Assembly: GCF_018860545.1 (NCBI RefSeq)
Contig: NZ_JAHKPN010000014.1
Location: forward strand, 62,001 to 126,000
Source: Winogradskyella psychrotolerans
Lineage (GTDB): Bacteria; Bacteroidota; Bacteroidia; Flavobacteriales; Flavobacteriaceae
Reading direction: 5' to 3'
Length of the DNA stretch: 64,000 bases
Under the pieces are notes generated by a model. That model had not been told where the DNA came from, did no database searches, and saw nothing but the letters and a program-made list of their open reading frames with translations. Of the stretch, positions 1 to 8,928 are shown in pieces (within the stretch, counting starts at the first letter, position 1; each line of letters starts with the position of its first letter). A program made the position numbers and the translations under genes.

Positions 1-107
1 AACGTCTGCGTAGCGAACAAAAATATGAGAATCTTGAAGCTTTAAAAATGCAACTTCAAAAAGATATGACAAATGCTTCAAATTATATACAAACCTTAAA
101 TGCATAA
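1..107 (+). CDS. 3' end of an unidentified gene
   Basis: An open frame enters from the window edge in phase 3 and ends at a TAA at 105-107. About 34 residues are visible. They are charged and probably alpha-helical (many Glu, Lys, Gln and Leu) and end in IQTLNA. The stop codon lies inside the first codons of the HTTM gene that follows (8-nt overlap), so the two genes are probably co-transcribed and translationally coupled. Too little is visible to name the family. Confidence 0.6.
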   Translation, partial: RLRSEQKYENLEALKMQLQKDMTNASNYIQTLNA

Positions 108-1407
108 GTTTCTATTTAAACATATAGACAATTCCGGACTCATTGTTTTTAGAATGGTTTTTGGGCTATTGTGTTTTTTAGAGGCGGTAGGAGCCATTTT
201 TACAGGTTGGATTAGACGCACTTTAATAGAACCCGAATTTACCTTTTCATTTATTGGTTTTGAGTGGCTACAACCACTTCCTGGCGATTGGATGTATGCA
301 TATTACGCCGTAATGGGAATTTTTGGACTCTTTATAATGTTGGGTTACAAATACAGATTGAGCGTTTTAATGTTTGCTGTAATGTGGACAGGAACGTACC
401 TAATGCAAAAGTCGTCATACAACAATCACTATTATTTATTAATGCTATTAAGTTTTTTAATGGTGTTTTTTCCAGCAAATCGGTATGCCTCAATAGATGT
501 TAAACTGAATCCAGCTCTTAAAAGTAATTCAATGCCTAGTTGGTGTAAGTGGTTTTTTGTACTTCAATTATTTATTCTTTATACCTACGCATCGGCAGCT
601 AAGTTTTATCCCGATTGGCTAGATGGCTCTGTAATGAAAATACTGATGCGAAGTAAAGCAGATTTCTATGTGGTTGGTGACCTTTTACAGCAAAAAACCG
701 TGCATTATATATTAGCTTACGGTGGTATATTATTTGATGGGCTAATTATTCCATTATTACTTATTAAACGTACTCGAAAATATGCCTTCTTTGCGTCTAT
801 TTTCTTCCATCTCTTTAATTCATTTATCTTTCATATTGGCATTTTCCCTTATATGTCGTTAGCCTTTAGCCTATTCTTTTTTGAACCTAAAACTATTAAA
901 AACATATTCTTAAAGCGGAAAGATTATTACGATGCTGATGAAGTAATCATCCCAAAATACAATACAGTTTTAATAGCGTTATTTTCAATATATTTTATAA
1001 TTCAAATTGCTTTACCATTACGACACCATTTCTTTAAGGGTGACGTTTTATGGACAGAAGAAGGTCATCGTCTATCGTGGAGAATGATGTTAAGAGCCAA
1101 AAGCGGAAGAACATTTTATAAAGTCGTTAATGCTAATACCAATGCCCCTATTCCTATTAAGTTAAACGATTATTTAACTAAAAAACAGCAACGCGGAGCT
1201 CAAACTAAACCCGATATTATTTGGCAATTTGCACAACATCTTAAAAAGGATTTTGCTACAAAGGGAATCCCAATCAAAGTGTATGTCAATTCTTATGTGC
1301 GAGTTAACGGCCATTCTTCAAAACAATTAATAGATCCAAAAGTTGACATTGCCAATGTAGAATGGCAGCACTTTAAGCATAATGATTGGTTACTATTACA
1401 TGAATAA
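100..1407 (+). CDS. HTTM domain membrane protein (vitamin K-dependent carboxylase-like)
   Basis: This is a 435-residue multi-pass membrane protein. Several hydrophobic segments lie between about residues 10 and 280, followed by a soluble C-terminal part of about 130 residues after a last hydrophobic stretch near 295-310. The pattern, with an early FRMVFG segment, YNNHYYLL in the middle and HLFNSFIFHIGIFPY, matches the HTTM family related to the membrane domain of vitamin K-dependent gamma-carboxylase. Carboxylase activity is not established for bacterial members, so no reaction is claimed. The ATG overlaps the end of the upstream gene by 8 nt, which suggests an operon. Family assignment is fairly sure; function is unknown. 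Confidence 0.8.
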   Translation: MHKFLFKHIDNSGLIVFRMVFGLLCFLEAVGAIFTGWIRRTLIEPEFTFSFIGFEWLQPLPGDWMYAYYAVMGIFGLFIMLGYKYRLSVLMFAVMWTGTYLMQKSSYNNHYYLLMLLSFLMVFFPANRYASIDVKLNPALKSNSMPSWCKWFFVLQLFILYTYASAAKFYPDWLDGSVMKILMRSKADFYVVGDLLQQKTVHYILAYGGILFDGLIIPLLLIKRTRKYAFFASIFFHLFNSFIFHIGIFPYMSLAFSLFFFEPKTIKNIFLKRKDYYDADEVIIPKYNTVLIALFSIYFIIQIALPLRHHFFKGDVLWTEEGHRLSWRMMLRAKSGRTFYKVVNANTNAPIPIKLNDYLTKKQQRGAQTKPDIIWQFAQHLKKDFATKGIPIKVYVNSYVRVNGHSSKQLIDPKVDIANVEWQHFKHNDWLLLHE

Positions 1408-1506
1408 TTCGTGCCGTATTTTCATATTAAAACATTCATCTTTTCTTAAATCAGATTTCACACTATAAAATAGGAACTTTTTATTTTTATCTGGTCATTT
1501 TCTTTT

Positions 1507-1514
1507 TACTTTTG
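1507..1514 (+). promoter_or_regulatory. -7 promoter box of serS
   Basis: TACTTTTG matches the Bacteroidota -7 consensus TAnnTTTG exactly. A TTA sits 17 nt upstream where TTG would be expected. Transcription would begin around 1520, leaving a leader of about 40 nt before the serS ATG at 1562. The box also covers a possible upstream GTG start, which argues against that start. Confidence 0.55.
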
Positions 1515-1561
1515 TGGCCTGTTTTTCCCATGCCAATTGGTATAAACCAAAATTTATAGAT

Positions 1562-2833
1562 ATGTTACAAGTTGCTTTTATACAAGAGAATAAAGAAGAC
1601 ATCATTGCACGTTTAGCAAAACGAAACATTGATGCCACAGAAATGATTAATGACGCAATCGCTTTTGATGAAGACCGTAAAGCAATTCAAACAAAATTAG
1701 ATACGACTAAAGCAGAATCTAATACCTTATCTAAAGAAATTGGTAATTTATATAAATCCGGAGAGGCTCAAAAAGCAAATATTCTAAAGGAAAAAACAAC
1801 CCAATTAAAAGACATCACTAAAACCTTAGAACAAGAACTCAACGCTAAAATTGAAGCACTTTCTGAATTGTTATACAGAATTCCTAATGTACCAAACGCT
1901 ATTGTACCAGCAGGAAACACTGACGACGATAACGAGGAAACTTTTAGAGAAGGAGACATTCCTAAATTACACGACGGAGCTTTACCGCATTGGGAATTAG
2001 CCAAAAAATATAACATTATTGATTTTGAACTAGGAAACAAAATCACAGGAGCTGGTTTCCCTGTTTATATTGGAAAAGGTGCTAGATTACAACGTGCATT
2101 AATCGCCTATTTTCTCGATAAGAATACAGAAGCTGGTTACACCGAATACCAAGTGCCACATTTGGTAAATGAAGCCTCTGGATTTGGAACTGGACAATTA
2201 CCAGATAAAGAAGGGCAAATGTACCATGTCACAGCAGATAATTTATACTTAATTCCAACAGCTGAGGTCCCAGCTACTAATATTTTTAGAGATACGCTGT
2301 TGAGCGAGAATGATCTTCCTGTCACCATTACAGGTTATACTCCATGTTTTAGGCGTGAAGCTGGTAGTTATGGAGCACATGTTAGAGGATTAAACAGATT
2401 ACATCAATTTGATAAGGTAGAAATACTAAGAGTTGAGCATCCTGATAATTCTTATAAAGCCTTAGACAGCATGGTGAATCATGTAAAAGGTATTTTACAG
2501 GACTTGAAATTACCGTACCGAATATTGAGATTATGTGGTGGTGATTTAGGATTTACATCAGCATTAACCTATGATTTTGAAGTATTCTCAACCGCTCAAG
2601 ACCGTTGGTTAGAAATATCTTCAGTATCTAATTTTGAAACGTTCCAAGCCAATCGTTTGAAATTACGTTTTAAAAATAGCGATGGCAAAAATGAATTATG
2701 TCATACGCTAAACGGAAGTTCTTTAGCATTACCTAGAGTATTAGCAGGCATATTAGAAAACTACCAAACAGAAGATGGTATTAAAATACCTGAAGTTTTA
2801 GTGCCATATACTGGTTTCGATATGATTTCTTAA
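1562..2833 (+). CDS. serS: Serine--tRNA ligase
   Basis: Cytoplasmic class II aminoacyl-tRNA synthetase that charges tRNA-Ser with serine. At 423 residues it has normal length. The N-terminal part (about residues 1-110) is the coiled-coil tRNA-binding arm, and the rest is the catalytic core. Motif 2 is seen as FRREAGSYG, followed by RGLNRLHQFDKVE. Motif 3 is seen near the C-terminus as GSSLALPRVLAGILENYQ. The frame is open further upstream to a GTG at 1514, but that codon lies in the promoter -7 box and the family begins MLQV, so the ATG at 1562 is chosen. It is an essential housekeeping gene, apparently transcribed alone. Confidence 0.97.
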   Translation: MLQVAFIQENKEDIIARLAKRNIDATEMINDAIAFDEDRKAIQTKLDTTKAESNTLSKEIGNLYKSGEAQKANILKEKTTQLKDITKTLEQELNAKIEALSELLYRIPNVPNAIVPAGNTDDDNEETFREGDIPKLHDGALPHWELAKKYNIIDFELGNKITGAGFPVYIGKGARLQRALIAYFLDKNTEAGYTEYQVPHLVNEASGFGTGQLPDKEGQMYHVTADNLYLIPTAEVPATNIFRDTLLSENDLPVTITGYTPCFRREAGSYGAHVRGLNRLHQFDKVEILRVEHPDNSYKALDSMVNHVKGILQDLKLPYRILRLCGGDLGFTSALTYDFEVFSTAQDRWLEISSVSNFETFQANRLKLRFKNSDGKNELCHTLNGSSLALPRVLAGILENYQTEDGIKIPEVLVPYTGFDMIS

Positions 2834-2965
2834 GATTTCAAAAGACATTGCATATTCGACCTGAATTGTTAAAATTTAATGTATTTTAGCGATTATTCTG
2901 ACGTTTCCTCGTTTTATTCGCGTATTTTCCTGAAATTAGTCACCCTAGTTGATAATAACCTTACT

Positions 2966-3034
2966 ATGAAGAATTTAAAACGAATCGTATTACTAGTGTC
3001 ATTGATTGCTCTGGTAAGCAAAATTTTATTTTAA
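2966..3034 (+). pseudogene. Possible remnant of a lipoprotein signal peptide
   Basis: An ATG opens a 22-residue frame that reads like the start of a Bacteroidota lipoprotein: a basic n-region (MKNLKR), a hydrophobic core (IVLLVSLIAL) and VS, where a lipobox cysteine would normally follow. Instead it continues KILF and stops. No continuation was found in the other frames. I infer a truncated, decayed lipoprotein gene; chance resemblance in AT-rich DNA is the alternative. Confidence 0.25.
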
Positions 3035-3171
3035 TTGACGAAGTACTTCAACGTGTTGGTTAAAAAATAGAAACAACTCTAGTTATTCATATATAAAAAG
3101 CACTTAGTCAAGATAATTGAATCATATTTTACATAAATAATGGTTAATAGCACATTTATTTTGTCGGTAGA

Positions 3172-3203
3172 TTGCCTAAACACACGTTTAGGCAATTTTT
3201 TTT
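3172..3203 (+). terminator. Intrinsic terminator
   Basis: A perfect 9-bp stem TTGCCTAAA / TTTAGGCAA encloses the 6-nt loop CACACG and is followed at once by eight T. This is a classical Rho-independent terminator reading on the plus strand, upstream of the TPR gene. Confidence 0.85.
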
Positions 3204-3284
3204 ATACATTTTTTCACATCATCTACCTGAAGCATTTGTTATATTTACACTTACAGTGACTTTTAGACCTATTCAATTACAGAC

Positions 3285-5069
3285 ATGCAACAGCGTTTTT
3301 TCTTAATACTATTTCTAATTATAAGCTATTTTGGTTTTGCTCAAAACAGTGAAGACCAAGCAGAAAGTTATTACAAAAATGCTGAATTTAAAAAAGCTGA
3401 ATTTATTTACAAAAACCTACTCAAAGAAAAGCCTTATAACTACAACTACATTTACAGGCTGGTAGATATCTATCAACAATTAGAACAATATAATGACGCA
3501 GAAGCCATACTTACACAACGCTTATCTGTACGTCGAACTCCTGAATTGATAGTTTCTTTAGGTTATAATTTTCAGCTTCAAGACAGCCTAGCCACTGCAA
3601 ATAAACTTTATGATGAAGCCATAGACTTTGTTGACGAAAAACCCAATTACATTTATGTTATAGCCAAAAAATTTGAAGATTATTCCTTAGCTGACCAGGC
3701 CATTCAATTATATGAAAAAGGTAAAATCCTTACACCAGAAAAAAACTTCAGCATTCAATTAGCGCGTATTTATGGAGACCAAGGAAATATAGAAGAGATG
3801 TTTGTCAACTACATCGATTATATTAACTACAAACCCAATTACCTTAACAATATTAAGCGTTATTTAAATGATTTTATTTCAGAAAATAAAAACAACGAAA
3901 ACAACAGTTATTTAAGGAGATTGCTTTTAAAAAAGATTCAGCAAAACCCTGAAACGTATTGGTACGAAATGTTGAGCTGGCTATATGTTCAAGAAAAAGC
4001 TTATAACAAATCCTTTATTCAAGAAAAAGCGCTGTATAAACGGAACCCTGAAAGTTTAGATCGCTTAATAGAATTAGCTATTACAGCACAAAAAGACAGT
4101 GATGTTGCCACTGCAAAATCTATTTTTAACTATATATTAGAAACCACACAAGACCAAAGCACAGCTCTAACGGCACATCAATATATTTTAGAAATCGACA
4201 CTAATAATGCCGATGATAAAATGCTAAAAAAGATTGACGATACGTACAACAGCTTGTTCAAAACATATGGAAAGTCTGAGTTAACTTTACCGCTACAATT
4301 AGCTTATGGTAAATTTTTAGCTTTTAACCAAAAAGACACCTCTGCTGCCACTACATTTTTAAAGCACAGTTTAAAACTTAATATTTCTAAGTTTCAAGAA
4401 GCGAAAGTAAAATTACTATTGGCTGATATTTTAGTACTTCAAGAGAAATTTAATGAAGCTTTAATTTTCTATTCTCAAATTCAGGCTAATCTTAAAAATA
4501 GTACTATTGCACAAGAAGCGCGATTCAAAGTTGCAAAAACAAGTTACTACAAAGGTGATTTTGATTGGGCAGAATCGCAGCTTAAGATTTTAAAATCTTC
4601 AACATCGCAACTAAATGCTAATGATGCACTAGACTTAAAATTATTAATCTCAGATAATAAATACGAAGACAGCACACAAACAGCATTAAAATACTATGCG
4701 AAAGCAGATTTATTTGCGTTTCAGAATAAAATTAACGACGCCATTTCCCTTTTAGACAAAGTTTTAGAAGAACATAAAGGAGAAAGCATCACCGACCAAG
4801 CCTTATACCAACAAGCAAAACTCTACGAAAAGAAAAAACAATTTATGAAGGCCGAAGCTAATTACCAAGCCATCATAAAAGATTACGGAGAGGATATTTT
4901 AGTAGACGACACCCTTTACTATTTAGCTGAACTTTATAACAGCCATCTAGGCAAACCCGAAGAAGCTAAACTACTCTACGAAAAAATAATATTTGAACAC
5001 CAAGACAGCATTTATTTTATTGAAGCTCGAAAGAAATATAGAATGCTAAGAGGAGATAGTATTAATTAA
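3285..5069 (+). CDS. Secreted tetratricopeptide-repeat protein
   Basis: A 594-residue protein that begins with a signal peptide (MQQRFFLILFLIISYFGFAQ, cleavage after AQ). The rest is almost entirely helical and made of TPR-like units, for example around residues 25-60 (YYKNAEFKKAEFIYKNLL) and near the C-terminus (YQQAKLYEKKKQFMKAEANY; YYLAELYNSHLGKPEEAKLLYEK). TPR arrays mediate protein-protein contacts. Exported TPR proteins of this size are common in Bacteroidota, often in periplasmic or outer-membrane assemblies. No enzymatic domain is visible. It sits between a terminator and a DUF4286 gene; no specific partner is indicated. Confidence 0.85.
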   Translation: MQQRFFLILFLIISYFGFAQNSEDQAESYYKNAEFKKAEFIYKNLLKEKPYNYNYIYRLVDIYQQLEQYNDAEAILTQRLSVRRTPELIVSLGYNFQLQDSLATANKLYDEAIDFVDEKPNYIYVIAKKFEDYSLADQAIQLYEKGKILTPEKNFSIQLARIYGDQGNIEEMFVNYIDYINYKPNYLNNIKRYLNDFISENKNNENNSYLRRLLLKKIQQNPETYWYEMLSWLYVQEKAYNKSFIQEKALYKRNPESLDRLIELAITAQKDSDVATAKSIFNYILETTQDQSTALTAHQYILEIDTNNADDKMLKKIDDTYNSLFKTYGKSELTLPLQLAYGKFLAFNQKDTSAATTFLKHSLKLNISKFQEAKVKLLLADILVLQEKFNEALIFYSQIQANLKNSTIAQEARFKVAKTSYYKGDFDWAESQLKILKSSTSQLNANDALDLKLLISDNKYEDSTQTALKYYAKADLFAFQNKINDAISLLDKVLEEHKGESITDQALYQQAKLYEKKKQFMKAEANYQAIIKDYGEDILVDDTLYYLAELYNSHLGKPEEAKLLYEKIIFEHQDSIYFIEARKKYRMLRGDSIN

Positions 5070-5143
5070 ATAATAAAACCTAAATGTTCAATTCCAATAG
5101 GAAATTTTGGAATTAATACTTTAAAATTGAATTTTGAACTCAT

Positions 5144-5464
5144 ATGATTATATACAACGTTACACTTAATATAGACAAAAGCATTTCTAACGAATGGCTA
5201 GAATGGATAAAAGAGCACATTCCGCAAGTCTTAGCAACAGGTCATTTTAAAGAAGCTAAGCTGACAAAAGTTCTAGTTGAAGATACTGAAGCAGACACTT
5301 ACTCTGTACAATACAGAGCCCATTCTAGAGAAGCTTTAAACGCTTATTATGCAGACCATGCCGAACGTTTAAAACAAGATGGATTACAACGTTTTGGAGA
5401 TAAAGTATTATCGTTTAGAACAGAATTGGAAGTTGTAGATGAGTATTCGGTAACGATAAATTAA
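5144..5464 (+). CDS. DUF4286 family protein
   Basis: A small soluble protein of 106 residues without a signal peptide. The order MIIYNVTLNID, HIPQVLATGHF and YSVQYRAHS, followed by YYADHAERLKQDGLQRFGDKVLSFRT, matches the DUF4286 family, which has a ferredoxin-like (ABM-like) fold. The family has no established function. It lies 75 nt after the TPR gene and 81 nt before rsmA, which has its own promoter box. The adjacency to rsmA may reflect conserved gene order rather than a shared role. Confidence 0.85.
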   Translation: MIIYNVTLNIDKSISNEWLEWIKEHIPQVLATGHFKEAKLTKVLVEDTEADTYSVQYRAHSREALNAYYADHAERLKQDGLQRFGDKVLSFRTELEVVDEYSVTIN

Positions 5465-5505
5465 GGTTTCTATTGCAATTCAGCCATTCTCAATCTCTCA
5501 CAACG

Positions 5506-5513
5506 TATCTTTG
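5506..5513 (+). promoter_or_regulatory. -7 promoter box of rsmA
   Basis: TATCTTTG is an exact match to TAnnTTTG. It lies 32 nt upstream of the rsmA GTG start. The -33 element is weak: TTC at 5487-5489 is at acceptable spacing but is not TTG. Confidence 0.5.
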
Positions 5514-5545
5514 CATTACTACTAATTAAAAACCGTCCTGTATTC

Positions 5546-6334
5546 GTGGCAAATCAACACCAAGTTAAAGCAAAAAAACATTTAGGTCAGCATTTCTTAG
5601 AAGATGAAAACGTTGCACAAGATATTGCAGTTAGTTTATCTTTTAAAGGCTACGATCATGTCTTAGAAATTGGTCCAGGAATGGGAGTGCTTACCAAGTA
5701 CCTTCTAAAAAAAGAGACCACATTACACGTTATTGAAATTGATACAGAATCCGTAGATTACCTTAAGAATAATTATCTACATCTAGCGGATAGAATCATA
5801 GAAAAAGATTTTCTAAAGTATGATTTAAACCTCGTCTTTGAAGACCAACCTTTTGCTATAATAGGAAATTTCCCTTATAATATATCCTCCCAAATACTAT
5901 TTAAGACCTTAGAACTTAGACATCAAATTCCTGAATTTTCAGGGATGTTTCAAAAGGAAGTGGCTAAGCGAATCTGCTCTAAAGAAGGTTCAAAGGTTTA
6001 CGGTATTTTATCCGTTTTAACGCAAGCATTTTACGATGCAGAATACCTGTTTACGGTGCCTCCAACGGTTTTTAACCCACCACCAAAGGTAGATTCTGGT
6101 GTGTTATTATTAAAACGAAAGGAAAACTTCTCATTGCCTTGTGACGAAAAGTTATTTTTTAGAGTCGTAAAAACAGGATTTCAACAACGTAGAAAAACAT
6201 TACGTAACAGTTTAAAAACATTCAATCTGTCGGATAATTTAAAAGCAAATATTATATTTGGGCAGCGACCAGAGCAACTGAGTGTTTCACAGTTTATAGA
6301 GCTAACGTCGTTAATAGAAAATGACGTCAACTAA
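5546..6334 (+). CDS. rsmA: 16S rRNA (A1518/A1519-N6)-dimethyltransferase
   Basis: Methylates two adjacent adenines in helix 45 of 16S rRNA using S-adenosylmethionine; a late 30S assembly step. At 262 residues it is of normal length. The conserved N-terminus KKHLGQHFL is seen at residues 10-18. The SAM-binding loop [11 protein letters not shown] lies at 40-50. The catalytic motif is NFPY at 108-111, the variant of NLPY expected in this group. The region [13 protein letters not shown] near residue 210 is also typical. The start is a GTG; no in-frame ATG would keep the N-terminal motif. It is followed closely by mgtE. Confidence 0.96.
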   Translation: MANQHQVKAKKHLGQHFLEDENVAQDIAVSLSFKGYDHVLEIGPGMGVLTKYLLKKETTLHVIEIDTESVDYLKNNYLHLADRIIEKDFLKYDLNLVFEDQPFAIIGNFPYNISSQILFKTLELRHQIPEFSGMFQKEVAKRICSKEGSKVYGILSVLTQAFYDAEYLFTVPPTVFNPPPKVDSGVLLLKRKENFSLPCDEKLFFRVVKTGFQQRRKTLRNSLKTFNLSDNLKANIIFGQRPEQLSVSQFIELTSLIENDVN

Positions 6335-6395
6335 TGGCCTCTACTGTTACTTTAAGCGCAGTTGAAGTGCATAAAAAAGGATTATCAAAAATTAA

Positions 6396-7769
6396 GTGGA
6401 AGAAACTCAAGATAACATACAATTTCAGCTAACCGATGAGCTTATTGAAAAGGTAGAAGTTCTTGTCGACGAAGAAAACGACAAAGATTTAAAAACCTTG
6501 CTAAATGAGTATCACCACGCGGATATTGCTGAAATTTTAGATGATTTAGATAATGATGATGCCGTTTATGTTATAAAACTTCTCGATTCTGAAACGACTT
6601 CAGAAATCCTTATGGAACTCGATGAGGATATCCGAGAAAAGATACTTAGAAATCTTTCCACTAAAGAAATTGCCGAAGAGGTTGAAGAATTAGATACCGA
6701 TGATGCGGCAGATATGATTGCCGAACTGCCAGAAGAACGGCAAGCGGAAGTGATCGCCTACATAGAAGACCACGAACACAGAGATGAAATTCAAGAACTT
6801 TTAGCCTATGATGAGGATACAGCAGGTGGTCTTATGGCTAAAGAGCTCGTTAAAGTTTATGAAACTTGGACCGTTGCCGGTTGCTTACGCAGAATTAGAG
6901 GGCAAGCCAAAGATGTAACAAGAGTACACTCTGTGTATGTGGTGGACAGAAACGATAAACTTATTGGCAGACTGTCTTTAAAAGATTTAATCATTTCTAA
7001 AAGCGATACAAAAATTGCTGATATTGCTAAAGACAATGTGGATTGGGCTCATGTAGACGACGATGTGGAAGATGTCGCTAAAATAATGGCGAAATATGAT
7101 TTAGAAGCCATTCCTGTAATTAATGACAACCAAATTCTTGTAGGCCGAATTACCATTGATGATATTATAGATGTTATCCGTGATGAAGCCGATAAAGATT
7201 ATCAATTAGCAGCAGGTATTTCGCAAGGTGTAGAAGCCGATGACAGTATATTTAAGCTCACCAAAGCACGACTACCTTGGTTGTTTATTGGTATGTTCGG
7301 AGGTCTTGGTGCGGCCAGTATTATAGAACAGTTTAATGATAATATGGGCAATTTCATTGTGTTGCTCAGTTTTGTACCTTTAATCCAAGCGACTGCCGGA
7401 AACGTAGGTGTACAATCGTCTGCTATTGTTGTTCAAGGTATTGCCAATGGGACTATTGACGGTAAAATTCTAAAACGATTATTCAAAGAATTTTTATTAG
7501 GATTAGTAAATGGTGTGGCCATTTCACTTGTTGCCATTCTTATAACACATTTTATATTCGGAACACCATACATTGTATCCATAACCATAAGTATTGCCTT
7601 AATCGCCGTAATTGTAATGGCTGCGCTTATAGGTACTTTTATTCCTATTTTTCTAGATAAAAGAGGGATTGATCCTGCCGTTGCAACCGGACCTTTTATC
7701 ACCACAAGTAATGATGTTTTTGGAATATTAATTTACTTTCTAATTGCGAAGTTGATTCTTGGTATTTAA
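6396..7769 (+). CDS. mgtE: Magnesium transporter MgtE
   Basis: Inner-membrane Mg2+ channel of 457 residues, the normal length. Residues about 1-130 form the acidic, helical MgtE N domain (HHADIAEILDDLD, LDTDDAADMIAELP). Two CBS domains follow at about 135-260 and gate the channel by sensing cytosolic Mg2+. Five membrane helices fill the C-terminal part, with the signature ATAGNVGVQSSAIVVQG in the pore region. The start is a GTG 61 nt after rsmA; no ATG is available near the family's usual start. Probably co-transcribed with rsmA, as no terminator separates them. Confidence 0.96.
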   Translation: MEETQDNIQFQLTDELIEKVEVLVDEENDKDLKTLLNEYHHADIAEILDDLDNDDAVYVIKLLDSETTSEILMELDEDIREKILRNLSTKEIAEEVEELDTDDAADMIAELPEERQAEVIAYIEDHEHRDEIQELLAYDEDTAGGLMAKELVKVYETWTVAGCLRRIRGQAKDVTRVHSVYVVDRNDKLIGRLSLKDLIISKSDTKIADIAKDNVDWAHVDDDVEDVAKIMAKYDLEAIPVINDNQILVGRITIDDIIDVIRDEADKDYQLAAGISQGVEADDSIFKLTKARLPWLFIGMFGGLGAASIIEQFNDNMGNFIVLLSFVPLIQATAGNVGVQSSAIVVQGIANGTIDGKILKRLFKEFLLGLVNGVAISLVAILITHFIFGTPYIVSITISIALIAVIVMAALIGTFIPIFLDKRGIDPAVATGPFITTSNDVFGILIYFLIAKLILGI

Positions 7770-7779
7770 AATGATTTGG

Positions 7780-7857
7780 GCGTTACCACAAGGGTCGCGC
7801 TTTCCGTTGCAATCTTTTGCAAAAAAGCAAAAGGATTTTCACTGCAATCGCTAACGC
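7780..7857. repeat. Palindromic intergenic repeat (REP-like)
   Basis: The 78-bp element begins with GCGTTA and ends with its complement TAACGC. Inside is a long hairpin, AATCTTTTGC facing GCAAAAGGATT across a loop of six A. The internal phrases GCTTTCCGTTGCAATC and GGATTTTCACTGCAATC resemble an intergenic repeat I know from many Flavobacteriaceae genomes. Only one copy lies in this window, so repetition is from memory and not shown here. Confidence 0.55.
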
Positions 7858-7960
7858 AAAACTTTGTAACTTTACTTCAACATATTAATAAGGCCTAACA
7901 GGTTTCAACAAACGAGCAGGTCTAAACTTAAAAAAGATACCTGCTTTCGTAGGCATTACC

Positions 7961-8899
7961 ATGAAAATACTACACCTAGATTCTAACCATCCTTTACTTC
8001 TAAATCAACTTAATGAATTAGGATTCATCAACCACGAAGATTACACGTCTTCAAAACCTGAAATTGAAGCTAAAATTGCGGAATATGATGGCATGATTAT
8101 CCGAAGTCGATTTAGTATTGATAAACAATTTCTGGATGCCGCCAAAAACCTCAAATTTATTGGGAGAGTTGGCGCGGGCTTAGAAAATATAGATTGTGAT
8201 TATGCTGAAACAAAAGGCATCTATCTCATTTCTGCACCAGAAGGCAACCGAAATGCTGTGGGTGAACATGCTTTAGGCATGCTATTATCACTTTTCAATA
8301 AACTCAACAAGGCTGATAAAGAAGTTAGGGAAGGTAAATGGTTCCGTGAAGACAATCGTGGCTTAGAGTTAGATGGAAAAACCGTAGGAATCATTGGTTA
8401 TGGAAACATGGGAAAAGCATTTGCTAAAAAATTAAAAGGTTTTGATGTAGAGGTTTTATGCTATGACATCAAAACAAATGTTGGAGATGCCAGCGCCAAA
8501 CAAGTTATTCTCGAAGAATTAAAAGCAAAAGCCGATGTGTTAAGTCTTCACATACCGCAAACCGATTTAACCCTGAACATGATCAATTCAGATTTTATAA
8601 ATGGATTTAAAAAATCGTTTTGGCTTATTAATACGGCTCGTGGTAAAAGTGTTGTGACTCAAGATTTGGTTTCGGCATTACAATCCGGTAAAATTCTAGG
8701 AGCCGGATTAGATGTTTTAGAATATGAAAAATCATCCTTTGAAAATTTATTCACGTCCAAAGACATGCCAAAAGCTTTTCAATATTTAATAGCATCAGGA
8801 AACGTTTTGCTTTCGCCACATGTTGCAGGCTGGACTGTTGAGAGTCATATTAAACTCTCACAAACTATCGTTGATAAGATAAAAGCAAAATTTAATTAA
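7961..8899 (+). CDS. D-2-hydroxyacid dehydrogenase (NAD-dependent)
   Basis: A 312-residue enzyme of the D-isomer-specific 2-hydroxyacid dehydrogenase family, which interconverts 2-hydroxyacids and 2-oxoacids with NAD(H). The Rossmann motif GIIGYGNMGKA lies near residue 145. The catalytic residues are the Arg of NTARGKS (about 226), the Glu within LDVLEYE (about 250) and the His of LSPHVAGW (about 287). It resembles short phosphoglycerate dehydrogenase paralogs without the C-terminal ACT domain, but the true substrate cannot be read from sequence. It is preceded by a 190-bp gap with a repeat and a 7-bp inverted repeat AGCAGGT/ACCTGCT (7915-7945) in the leader. A DUF1801 gene follows 29 nt later. 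Confidence 0.88.
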   Translation: MKILHLDSNHPLLLNQLNELGFINHEDYTSSKPEIEAKIAEYDGMIIRSRFSIDKQFLDAAKNLKFIGRVGAGLENIDCDYAETKGIYLISAPEGNRNAVGEHALGMLLSLFNKLNKADKEVREGKWFREDNRGLELDGKTVGIIGYGNMGKAFAKKLKGFDVEVLCYDIKTNVGDASAKQVILEELKAKADVLSLHIPQTDLTLNMINSDFINGFKKSFWLINTARGKSVVTQDLVSALQSGKILGAGLDVLEYEKSSFENLFTSKDMPKAFQYLIASGNVLLSPHVAGWTVESHIKLSQTIVDKIKAKFN

Positions 8900-8928
8900 T
8901 TCACTAGATTTTAAAAACCATTGTATCT

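Larger units (their letters stand above)
2834..3284. other. Intergenic region, 451 bp
   Basis: This gap holds a 22-codon hydrophobic reading frame (2966-3034), a 10-bp palindrome GAAGTACTTC (3040-3049) and a strong intrinsic terminator (3172-3203). Nothing else with coding character was seen on either strand. The terminator lies 340 nt downstream of serS, so a decayed gene or a small transcript between them is possible. Confidence 0.6.

Noticed and set aside
264..503. A 79-codon plus-strand frame within the HTTM gene
   Set aside because: It is an out-of-frame shadow of a well-supported gene with no own start context.
1514..1561. Earlier GTG start for serS
   Set aside because: It overlaps the last base of the -7 box and adds residues not typical of the family.
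5090..5114. Inverted repeat AATTCCAA / TTGGAATT before the DUF4286 gene
   Set aside because: It is short and AT-rich, has no T-run and no link to a promoter; such repeats are expected by chance in this base composition.
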